Of a DNA stretch of 64,000 nt, positions 34,023 through 41,071 are shown in pieces. Origin of the DNA: an uncultured Ruminococcus sp. (GTDB lineage: Bacteria; Bacillota; Clostridia; Lachnospirales; Lachnospiraceae); assembly GCA_904377845.1 (NCBI GenBank), contig CAJFGR010000010.1, positions 50,833 to 114,832 on the forward strand. The letters are read 5' to 3'. How positions within the stretch are numbered: position 1 is the stretch's first letter; each line of letters starts with the position of its first letter. The translations under genes were made by a program, and so were the position numbers. Below the pieces are notes generated by a model, which was not told where the DNA came from, did no database searches, and saw nothing but the letters and a program-made list of their open reading frames with translations.

Positions 34023-35396
34023 ATGAAAGCAGTTCAGCATGATATGACATCGGGAAGTCCGATGAAGATTATACTTGATTTCACTCTGCCGATTTTTATC
34101 GGAAATGTATTTCAGCAGTTTTATAATATGGCAGACGCGGTGATCGTCGGAAAGTTTGTAGGTACGAAAGCACTTGCAGCAGTGGGGAGCACAGGGACGA
34201 TCATGTTCCTGATCTACGGTTTTGTGGTCGGGATGACTGCGGGATTTACCGTACTGACCGCCCAAAAATTCGGGGCCGGTGATATGCCGGCCATGCGGCG
34301 GACTGTTGCCGGTGCGTCTATCCTCTCGCTGATCATCGGCCTGATTCTGACGGTAGTCTTTATGATACTGATGAAACCATGGCTCACTCTTATGAACACG
34401 CCGTCGGATATATTTGCGGACGCTTATGCATACATTATGATCATCAGCGGAGGCATCCTTGCGCAGATGCTCTACAACCTGCTGGCGAGCATACTGAGGG
34501 CGCTGGGCAACAGCAAAGTACCGCTGTATTTCCTGATTCTCTCAGCTCTGCTCAATATTGTACTCGATCTGGTGTTCATTATTGTATTTCATATGGGAGC
34601 GGCGGGCGCTGCCATTGCAACTGTGATTTCCCAGGGCGTATCCGGACTTCTGTGCCTTGTATATATTGTAAAGAAAGTTCCCATGTTCAGGATGGGCAGA
34701 GAAGACTGGCATCCTTCAGGAACACTGATAATGACACAGATCAGAATCGGTATTCCCATGGCTCTGCAGTATTCCATCACTGCCATCGGTACTATGATGG
34801 TGCAGTCCTCCCTTAATATACTTGGCTCTACGCTCGTTGCCGCATTTACCGCTGCGAGCAAGATTGAGCAGGTGGTTACGCAGGCGTATGTTGCAATGGG
34901 AACTACAATGGCTACATACGGAGCCCAGAATATGGGAGCCGGAAATGTGCCGAGAATCCGGCAGGGATTCAAGGCATCGACGATTATCGGCATAATTTAT
35001 GCATTTATCGCGGCCGCTCTTGTTATGACCGTTGGAAAATATATGAGCTATCTGTTTGTATCGGAAGATGTGGAACTGATTATGGATTCTGTGGATATTT
35101 ATCTGAAATGCGTGGGAACTTTCTTCATTCCTCTTGCTATTGTAAATATTTATCGGAATGGAATACAGGGACTCGGATACGGGCTTCTGCCGATGATGAC
35201 CGGTGTGGCTGAACTGGTTGGAAGGGGAGTAGTGGCTGTGATTGCGGCCGGGCAGAAGAGTTATCTCGGAGTCTGCCTCGCAAGTCCGGCGGCCTGGGTG
35301 CTTGCATCTGTCCTTCTGATTGGTATGTATTACTACATTGTAAAAATTGATCTCAAAAAAATATTCCCGGAAAGAAAAGCCGGGAATGATATATAA
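34023..35396 (+). CDS. MATE family multidrug/cation efflux transporter
   Basis: A 457-residue membrane protein with 12 predicted helices in two homologous halves. The MATE hallmarks are LPIFIGNVFQQFYNMADAVIVGKFVG at the start, LRALGNSKVPLYFLILSALLNIVLD in the middle and QYSITAIGTMMVQSSLN in the second half. Substrate unknown. AACAGAAGGGGTGTTTT precedes the ATG. It has its own promoter and a hairpin leader, so it is not part of modABC. Confidence 0.9.
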   Translation: MKAVQHDMTSGSPMKIILDFTLPIFIGNVFQQFYNMADAVIVGKFVGTKALAAVGSTGTIMFLIYGFVVGMTAGFTVLTAQKFGAGDMPAMRRTVAGASILSLIIGLILTVVFMILMKPWLTLMNTPSDIFADAYAYIMIISGGILAQMLYNLLASILRALGNSKVPLYFLILSALLNIVLDLVFIIVFHMGAAGAAIATVISQGVSGLLCLVYIVKKVPMFRMGREDWHPSGTLIMTQIRIGIPMALQYSITAIGTMMVQSSLNILGSTLVAAFTAASKIEQVVTQAYVAMGTTMATYGAQNMGAGNVPRIRQGFKASTIIGIIYAFIAAALVMTVGKYMSYLFVSEDVELIMDSVDIYLKCVGTFFIPLAIVNIYRNGIQGLGYGLLPMMTGVAELVGRGVVAVIAAGQKSYLGVCLASPAAWVLASVLLIGMYYYIVKIDLKKIFPERKAGNDI

Positions 35397-35436
35397 AAGC
35401 TTTTTTCAAAGCTGAATTTCCTTTTTAGGCGAAGTC

Positions 35437-35472
35437 CAATGGCCGTACGAACGGCTGTCGATACAGCCATTG
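35437..35472. ncRNA. Candidate three-helix RNA element or terminator
   Basis: CAATGGC and GCCATTG enclose two further hairpins, GCCGT-ACGA-ACGGC and GGCTGT-CGAT-ACAGCC, that share bases with the outer stem, so alternative folds compete. It follows the MATE gene and is trailed by TTGTCTTCTTTG. It may be just that gene's terminator. Confidence 0.4.
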
Positions 35473-35573
35473 TCTTCTTTGTTTGTATGATATAAGGATA
35501 TCAGGTAATTGTGAATCCATTGTGTCAATATATGGAAGAAATCTTAAAATTTATTAAAAGAAACTAAACAGAT

Positions 35574-35885
35574 TCAATCGGAATTAGCGATGGTGTGCAT
35601 CATATCCTGAAGTGACCTGCCCCATCGCTCTTTTTCTGCCTCATACCGCTCATTCAGCCAGACAATTGCCTGATCCATCCCCTCGTCAGATAATGGGAAA
35701 GTGGCGCTTTCCTTGTCTTCATCAGGAGTCTGCTCGAAGCACCACGGCTCGGGATACACCCAGACGGTAAATGTAGTGCTGCTCTTGCCGTCATCGCCAT
35801 TCATATAATATCTCATACCATTATGACTTCCGGAGAAAGGTTCCTTTTTCAGTCCGCCGTAAGGCACCAGTCTTTTATCGATCAT
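35574..35885 (-). CDS. Conserved-looking hypothetical protein, 103 residues
   Basis: I do not recognise a named family. The protein begins MIDKRLVPYGGLKKEPFSGS and includes YYMNGDD, VWVYPEPWCFEQTP and an acidic-basic helical C-terminus; no signal or membrane segment. AAAGGATTTTACAAT on the complement is an acceptable ribosome site. Codon use and length look genuine. Isolated between the MATE gene and the binding protein. Confidence 0.62.
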   Translation of the reverse strand: MIDKRLVPYGGLKKEPFSGSHNGMRYYMNGDDGKSSTTFTVWVYPEPWCFEQTPDEDKESATFPLSDEGMDQAIVWLNERYEAEKERWGRSLQDMMHTIANSD

Positions 35886-35980
35886 ATTGTAAAATCCTTT
35901 CTGCTATTCAAATGTGATAAATAATGTATCAGCTCATCTTCTGCGGCTTTTCCTGCCGGCAGAAAAATATAAAATAAAAT

Positions 35981-36011
35981 ATCAGGGTGGAACCGGAAAG
36001 TCCACCCTGAT
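35981..36011 (-). terminator. Terminator after the NMT1/SsuA-type binding protein
   Basis: ATCAGGGTGGA/TCCACCCTGAT, 11 bp perfect, followed on the complement by a T-rich ATTTTATTTTAT tract. Confidence 0.85.
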
Positions 36012-36018
36012 TATTATA

Positions 36019-37092
36019 TCACTGCGCGGCGATCGCTGCAAACTGTGTTGTCACGAGATCGTCATAAGGCACCCTTTCTTCCAGTTCTCCTGCGCTCTCA
36101 AGGATATCCTGAAGCAGTTCGAAGCTGCTCTGTTCAAAGATCAGGTTGCTCTTCCATGTATCCTGCTCATAGTAGCGCGTTACGATCGTAGTGATTGTTT
36201 CAAGATCCGTCTCTGGGAACTGTGGTTCTATGACTGACGCAATGTCTTCCGGAGTGTGTTCCTGGACATAATCCATACCTTTCTGGAGTGCATTTGTAAA
36301 GCCCTGGATAATCTCGGGGTTGTTGTCAATATAGCTTTTTTTTGCGCTGAACGCCGTGTAGGGTACATATCCGCTGTCTTCGCCGAGGGAGGCAACGACA
36401 TAGCCCTTGCCTTCGGATTCGAGAGTAGTGGCGCCCGGTTCGAACTCAACGGTAAAGTCTCCCTGTCCCTCTGAAAATGCGGCCGCAGTGGATCCAAAGT
36501 CGATATTCTGGTTGATCTCCAGATCTGTTTCCGGATCAATGCCGTTTTCTTTGAGAATATATTCGAAGACCATTTCCGGCATACCGCCTTTGCGTCCGCC
36601 AAGTACGAGATGCCCCTTCAGGTCATCCCATGTGAAATCGGGCATTTCTTCCCGTGCAACAAGGAAGTTCCCCGCGCGCTGGGTAAGCTGGGCGAAGTTG
36701 ACAACGTAATCCGTGGCACCCTCCGCATAGGTGTAGATGGATGCCTCCGAACCCATGAATCCGATATCCGCTTCGCCGGAGATGACGGCAGTCATTGTCT
36801 TATCCGCCCCAAACCCGCATACGAGCTCAAGATCGATTCCCTCTTCCTCAAAATATCCCTTTTCGATTGCTACATACATAGGTGCATAGAAGATAGAATG
36901 AGCTACTTCATTTAATGTGATTTTGACTGTTTCGGAATCTTTTGTCTTCTCATCTGCGCTGTCTGTGGCTGACTCTTCTTCGGATGTGCTGTCCTTGGAA
37001 ACTTTTCCTTCATTTGTGTCCGGAGTGCATCCGGCAAGAAGGGAAAGGGAGAGAACAGCGGCAGACAGGTATGCCAATATACGCTTTTTCAT
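36019..37092 (-). CDS. NMT1/SsuA-type ABC transporter substrate-binding lipoprotein
   Basis: A 357-residue lipoprotein: signal MKKRILAYLSAAVLSLSLLAGC, an acidic Ser/Thr linker to about residue 55, then the NMT1/THI5-like periplasmic-binding fold (HSIFYAPMYVAIEKGYFEEEGIDLEL; GEADIGFMGSEASIY). Such proteins bring thiamine precursors, sulfonates, nitrate-like or other small compounds to an ABC permease. No permease or ATPase gene is nearby, so the partner is elsewhere and the ligand cannot be named. GGAGGAATT precedes the ATG. Confidence 0.85.
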   Translation of the reverse strand: MKKRILAYLSAAVLSLSLLAGCTPDTNEGKVSKDSTSEEESATDSADEKTKDSETVKITLNEVAHSIFYAPMYVAIEKGYFEEEGIDLELVCGFGADKTMTAVISGEADIGFMGSEASIYTYAEGATDYVVNFAQLTQRAGNFLVAREEMPDFTWDDLKGHLVLGGRKGGMPEMVFEYILKENGIDPETDLEINQNIDFGSTAAAFSEGQGDFTVEFEPGATTLESEGKGYVVASLGEDSGYVPYTAFSAKKSYIDNNPEIIQGFTNALQKGMDYVQEHTPEDIASVIEPQFPETDLETITTIVTRYYEQDTWKSNLIFEQSSFELLQDILESAGELEERVPYDDLVTTQFAAIAAQ

Positions 37093-37181
37093 AATTCCTC
37101 CATAATGAATATACTGATAGATTCTTTACAATATATGTGAGATACAGAGGAAATGTGCAGTGAGAAGGGATTACAAAAAAA

Positions 37182-37222
37182 TAACAGTTCAGTCTGCGGC
37201 ATTCCGGCTGATTGAACTGTTA
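37182..37222 (-). terminator. Hairpin with T-run, carrying repeat-family end
   Basis: TAACAGTTCA pairs with TGAACTGTTA; on the complement a run of seven T follows. The + strand reads AGTTCAGTCTGCGGCATTCC, close to the dispersed repeat end. It lies 11 bases beyond the terminator of the next gene, so it is either a second terminator or a leader attenuator of the binding protein gene. Confidence 0.55.
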
Positions 37223-37231
37223 CTAAAAAAG

Positions 37232-37254
37232 GATGCCGCGTTGTGCGGCATCCC
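37232..37254 (-). terminator. Terminator after the zinc-ribbon membrane protein gene
   Basis: GGATGCCGC and GCGGCATCC flank a short loop; TTTTTT follows on the complement. Confidence 0.85.
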
Positions 37255-37272
37255 GGTAAATCTGACAGAAGA

Positions 37273-38496
37273 TCAGTCATCGTAATCCTCATCTGCATAG
37301 TCATCTTCAAATGCATCATATTCTTCATCTTCTTCATCGTCATACCCGCCGCCACGTGAAGTGATGGCAAGAATGAGAGAAATAACAGCAAGCACGCCAC
37401 CTGCAATTGCCGAAATGAGCAGCTGCAGGTCATTGCCTCTCTGCAGGAATGCAAATATGCCGCCGCCCAGATAGAATATCATCGGAAGCAGGAAAGCGAA
37501 GATTGTATTCTTTCTCTGCATAATGAAGTAAAGCAAAGCTGATACAAGCATACAAAGAGCGACAATAATGTAAGTCATTCCGGAAGATACACTTCCGCCT
37601 TCCGTTGTATCGGCAAGCCCGGTTACAAAGCCTCTGTAGATCAGGTAGCCGAAAGCGGCAAGAGAGAGAATGCCGAGAACAATACGCATCGGACGGAATC
37701 TCGGATCATCATCATAATACTCATCATCATCGTATTCGTCTGTTTCCGGTTCATAATTCTTTTTGGAAACATTTTTAGCATCATCGTCAGCCCGTCTGCC
37801 GGATGAAGATTTGGCAGAGGAAGCGCTGCGGATTTCACCGGTTTCATCGTCGTCCAGCTGTTTCTTTTTCCTGCGAACAGCCTTCTTTTCGATGGTGCCT
37901 GTTTCCAGCATATCTTCGTAGCTCTTGCGGGCTGCCTTTTCACGTTTGTTCCGGACTTTTTCCGGTGGAATGTTGCTGTAACGCTTGTCTTCAGCAGATT
38001 CGCTCTCTTCAGGATGTCTCTTCCTGACAGGTTTCTTTGCCGGAGCTTCCGAACTTTCTGCTTCCGGTCTCGGACGGCGCTTCGGTGCCGGTCTCTTCCC
38101 GGTTTCATCTGAGCCTGACTCAGCTTTTTTCGCTGAGGTTTCATGAGCTGCAGCGGCGCTGTCGGCCTGAGACTTCCTCCTTGGAGCAGGTTTCTTAACC
38201 GGAGCTTCCTCTTTTGAAGCAGGTTTCTTAACCGGAGCTTCTTCTTTTGGATCAGCTTCTTTTGCTGCAATTTCACGGACAGGTGCTTTTTCTTTTACAG
38301 GTGACTCTTTTTGTCCGGCAGCCTCCTGGGCCGCTTTCTTTGCAGCTGAGCGTTTCGCACGCTGCTTGTCAAGATTCCACTGTTTCTTACAGTCCCGGCA
38401 GATCGCATATTCATTAAAGATCGGATCACCGTTTTCATTGGTGCCAATCTGTTTGTTACGCAATTCGAGCTCTTTTCCACATATTGGACACTTCAT
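37273..38496 (-). CDS. Zinc-ribbon protein with long charged linker and membrane domain
   Basis: 407 residues. Residues 1-40 form a zinc ribbon (MKCPICGKEL, then CRDCKKQW). About 45-225 is low-complexity Lys/Ala/Pro/Glu sequence with near-repeats of EEAPVKKPA. About 235-255 is strongly acidic (DEYDDDEYYDDD). Four hydrophobic segments follow (258-380), and the tail is again acidic (DDEEDEEYDAFEDDYADEDYDD). No enzyme motif. The layout suggests a membrane-anchored protein with a flexible cytoplasmic arm that could bind nucleic acid or partners by charge. AGAGGAGTATAGATTT precedes the ATG. Confidence 0.75.
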   Translation of the reverse strand: MKCPICGKELELRNKQIGTNENGDPIFNEYAICRDCKKQWNLDKQRAKRSAAKKAAQEAAGQKESPVKEKAPVREIAAKEADPKEEAPVKKPASKEEAPVKKPAPRRKSQADSAAAAHETSAKKAESGSDETGKRPAPKRRPRPEAESSEAPAKKPVRKRHPEESESAEDKRYSNIPPEKVRNKREKAARKSYEDMLETGTIEKKAVRRKKKQLDDDETGEIRSASSAKSSSGRRADDDAKNVSKKNYEPETDEYDDDEYYDDDPRFRPMRIVLGILSLAAFGYLIYRGFVTGLADTTEGGSVSSGMTYIIVALCMLVSALLYFIMQRKNTIFAFLLPMIFYLGGGIFAFLQRGNDLQLLISAIAGGVLAVISLILAITSRGGGYDDEEDEEYDAFEDDYADEDYDD

Positions 38497-38605
38497 AAAT
38501 CTATACTCCTCTCTTTTGTTGAACAGAATTTACAACAAATTTATTATAACATTAAGAGAGGGCAAGAACAATGAAAAATTACAATATCTGACCGGTTTTG
38601 TCGAA

Positions 38606-38818
38606 TTATTTCCGTCCATTTTCATGAGAAGGCCGCGGAACCGGAGCCTCTGGACTGACGGACGGAAGAAACTTCCAGATATCGTTGTAGGATTCCAGTT
38701 CCGCCTCATTCTGTGGAAGAGAGGGTATAAGACCTGTAAACTCCGTAGCGGAGGCGGCACTGGAGAGATAGTCGTAGTCATCAATTATTTTTTCAGAATT
38801 TTTCTTGCTCTTCATCAT
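38606..38818 (-). CDS. Small hypothetical protein, 70 residues
   Basis: GAGGTGAAAAATA precedes ATGATG on the complement, a good ribosome site. The sequence DDYDYLSSAASATEFTGLIPSLP, then an acidic stretch, resembles small uncharacterised Lachnospiraceae proteins I have a weak memory of. No membrane segment. No neighbour suggests a function. Confidence 0.55.
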   Translation of the reverse strand: MMKSKKNSEKIIDDYDYLSSAASATEFTGLIPSLPQNEAELESYNDIWKFLPSVSPEAPVPRPSHENGRK

Positions 38819-38840
38819 TATTTTTCACCTCGGTTATTTT

Positions 38841-38867
38841 ATAATAGTTCAGCCTGCGCTATTTGCC
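38841..38867 (+). repeat. Solitary end of dispersed repeat family
   Basis: ATAATAGTTCAGCCTGCGCT matches the 62195-62366 element end, including the TAATAGTTCA border. It lies just upstream of the small gene on the complement. Confidence 0.55.
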
Positions 38868-39014
38868 GGTTCATGATTCAGACATAAATTTGGCTTCTGA
38901 TATCAGATGGATTAACTGCCATGTTATATTTTCTCCGCACAGATAAATTGTATTCTGGAAGAAATATGCTATAATGTTCAGGGATTATTTTGAATAAAAA
39001 TATGAGGTGAGAAT

Positions 39015-39740
39015 ATGAAATTTATAGCAGATACACATTCCCACACACTGGCAAGCGGCCATGCATACAGTACGATCAAGGAGATGGCGGCCGCGGCGAA
39101 GGCACGGGGACTGAAGGCTTTGGCGCTCACTGAGCACGCACCGGAGATGCCGGGAACCTGCGGCCTTTTCTATTTTCAGAATCTTGATGTGGTGCCCAGA
39201 GACTGCGGTGGCATCCGCCTCCTGATGGGAGCCGAGGTCAACATTATGGATCCGGACGGAGGGATTGACCTCCCGGAGGAAACCTGCAGAGATCTGGACA
39301 TTGTTGTGGCAAGTATGCATACTCCGTGTTATGGGACGGATCATACGCCGGAGGAAAATATCAGGGCCTATGTAGAAGTGATGAAAAAGCCCTATGTTAA
39401 TATCATCGGCCATCCGGATGACGGGAGATTTCCCTTTGACTATGAAATCCTTGTAAAGACGGCGAAAGAGACGGGCACTCTTCTGGAAGTCAACAACTCT
39501 TCCATGCGTCCGTCGAGCAGCAGGGTCGGCACGCGGGAAAATATTCTGACGATGCTGGATCTGTGTAAACAATACGAAGTGCCGGTGACAACAGGAAGCG
39601 ATGCTCATGTGGATGCTGATGCGGGCAACTTTGCCAATGTGAGTGAGATCCTTACTTACTGTAATTTCCCGGAGGAACTTGTCGTAACGACTGATCTGGA
39701 GAAACTGAAGCCATATCTCAATTGCTATAAAACCCTGTAA
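39015..39740 (+). CDS. PHP-domain phosphoesterase (YcdX family)
   Basis: A 241-residue PHP metal-dependent phosphatase. Metal-ligand motifs: ADTHSHTLASGHAYS, LTEHAPEMPG, GAEVNIMD, SMHTPCYG, NIIGHPDDGRFP and TTGSDAHV. YcdX-type PHP proteins have phosphatase activity of uncertain substrate. ATG follows ATGAGGTGAGAAT. A separate promoter and leader hairpin follow it. Confidence 0.9.
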   Translation: MKFIADTHSHTLASGHAYSTIKEMAAAAKARGLKALALTEHAPEMPGTCGLFYFQNLDVVPRDCGGIRLLMGAEVNIMDPDGGIDLPEETCRDLDIVVASMHTPCYGTDHTPEENIRAYVEVMKKPYVNIIGHPDDGRFPFDYEILVKTAKETGTLLEVNNSSMRPSSSRVGTRENILTMLDLCKQYEVPVTTGSDAHVDADAGNFANVSEILTYCNFPEELVVTTDLEKLKPYLNCYKTL

Positions 39741-39768
39741 GATATTTTCGCAAAATAAAGTGGTGGAC

Positions 39769-39840
39769 TTTAGAAGTTTACTGTGCTAAAATATAATAGC
39801 AGTCTGAAACACATACCAGATAAGGAATTGTGTTTCAGAC
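39769..39840 (+). promoter_or_regulatory. yerC-type gene promoter with leader hairpin at the start site
   Basis: TTTAGA (39769-39774), 17-base spacer, TATAAT (39792-39797). The predicted start near 39804 coincides with the beginning of a 12-bp stem GTCTGAAACACA/TGTGTTTCAGAC (39802-39840), trailed by AGATTTTATG. Confidence 0.5.
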
Positions 39841-39878
39841 AGATTTTATGCTACCGGTGAAAAGGAGATAGGGGTAAT

Positions 39879-40196
39879 ATGAGTAAGAAAATAAGGACAG
39901 AGGCCGTTGACAGTCTTTTTGAAGCCGTACTCAGCCTGAAGAATAAAGAAGAATGCTATATATTTTTTGAAGATATCTGTACGATTAATGAACTGCTTTC
40001 TTTATCACAGCGGTTTGAGGTCGCAAAAATGCTCCGTGAACAGAAGACATATCTGGAAATCGCGGAGAAGACCGGGGCTTCCACAGCTACGATCAGCAGG
40101 GTGAACCGTTCTCTTAATTACGGAAATGACGGATATGATATGGTCTTTGAGAGGATCAACAAGGAAGATTCGGACAAAGAGGAGCACAAAGACTGA
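39879..40196 (+). CDS. YerC/YecD family TrpR-like DNA-binding protein
   Basis: A 105-residue helix-turn-helix protein of the TrpR superfamily YerC group: FFEDICTINELLSLSQRFEVAKML, then TYLEIAEKTGASTATISRVNRSLNYG with the recognition helix. AAAAGGAGATAGGGGTAAT precedes the ATG. Regulon unknown; it could act on its own promoter, which carries a 12-bp inverted repeat at the start site. Confidence 0.9.
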   Translation: MSKKIRTEAVDSLFEAVLSLKNKEECYIFFEDICTINELLSLSQRFEVAKMLREQKTYLEIAEKTGASTATISRVNRSLNYGNDGYDMVFERINKEDSDKEEHKD

Positions 40197-40208
40197 AGCA
40201 GAGATAAA

Positions 40209-40259
40209 AACAGCCGGAGATCGCGAAATGATGCAGTGCACACGTGATCCCGGCTGTAA
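40209..40259. terminator. Convergent terminator
   Basis: ACAGCCGG-GATC arms pair with GATC-CCGGCTGT, with A-rich and T-rich flanks; between yerC-type and DUF1836 genes. Confidence 0.7.
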
Positions 40260-40261
40260 GT

Positions 40262-40867
40262 TTATTCTTTTTTATCTTTTGATGCAAGCTCATCAATGAT
40301 CTTTTCGATCATCATTTTTTTCAGATACACGTCGAAACTGAGACTGCATAAGAATGTGAAAAGCTGCAGCTCGTTTTTTTCCTCGCCATCCGGTACATTT
40401 TCAAATGAAGACTGAGCTTTTCCGTAGGCCTCCCTGACGGAAGCTTTCATCGGTTCAATGCGGGATTTCTCCATTTCACAGACTTCTCTGTAGATGTCGG
40501 AGAGCTGCAGTGCGCTGTCCGTGGAAAAATATTTCTCCCGAAGAGGTTCCAGCACGGTTTCTATATCCTTGATCGAAAGGATATTTTTAAAATAGTAGAT
40601 CAGAATCAGGAGAAGCATATGCTCCCTTGAGTATTTTTTCTTTACCGAGGGAGGCAGAAGGTTATTTTTCGTATAATTATTGATCATCGTTTTTGTCAGG
40701 ATCTTATCTTCACTGTAGCGCTTTGTAGATGAAAAATGTTCATCCATAAATGTAGTGACCTGATCCATATATAAGTCTATATTCGGGATTTCCTCCGGGC
40801 GGATATAGTCGACATGATCAAGACTGTTGAGTATGCTGTTAAGTATATCATTCGTATCGATTTTCAT
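40262..40867 (-). CDS. DUF1836 family protein
   Basis: A 201-residue cytosolic protein with the DUF1836 core: ILTKTMINNYTKNNLLPPSVKKKYSREHMLLLILIYYFKNILSIKDIE. The motif looks like a MerR-type winged helix, so DNA binding is likely though not shown. GAGGTGATACT precedes the ATG. Divergent from pcrA. Confidence 0.85.
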   Translation of the reverse strand: MKIDTNDILNSILNSLDHVDYIRPEEIPNIDLYMDQVTTFMDEHFSSTKRYSEDKILTKTMINNYTKNNLLPPSVKKKYSREHMLLLILIYYFKNILSIKDIETVLEPLREKYFSTDSALQLSDIYREVCEMEKSRIEPMKASVREAYGKAQSSFENVPDGEEKNELQLFTFLCSLSFDVYLKKMMIEKIIDELASKDKKE

Positions 40868-40952
40868 AGTATCACCTCAATATGTTCATTATATAGTACT
40901 CAAAACCAGATGACAAGCGGAAAATAGTTTAATGTACGGAATTCGGCATACA

Positions 40953-40982
40953 TTGACAGAGAACTTTCGTCTATATTATAAT
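40953..40982 (+). promoter_or_regulatory. Promoter for pcrA
   Basis: TTGACA (40953-40958), 18-base spacer, TATAAT (40977-40982); start near 40989, about 83 bases ahead of pcrA. Confidence 0.65.
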
Positions 40983-41071
40983 TACGGTCACAGTCGATTC
41001 CTGCAGGATGCAGGATATCAGATTCTTAAATATTTCCGAATATATGGATAATTCAGAATAAGGAGCAGTAT

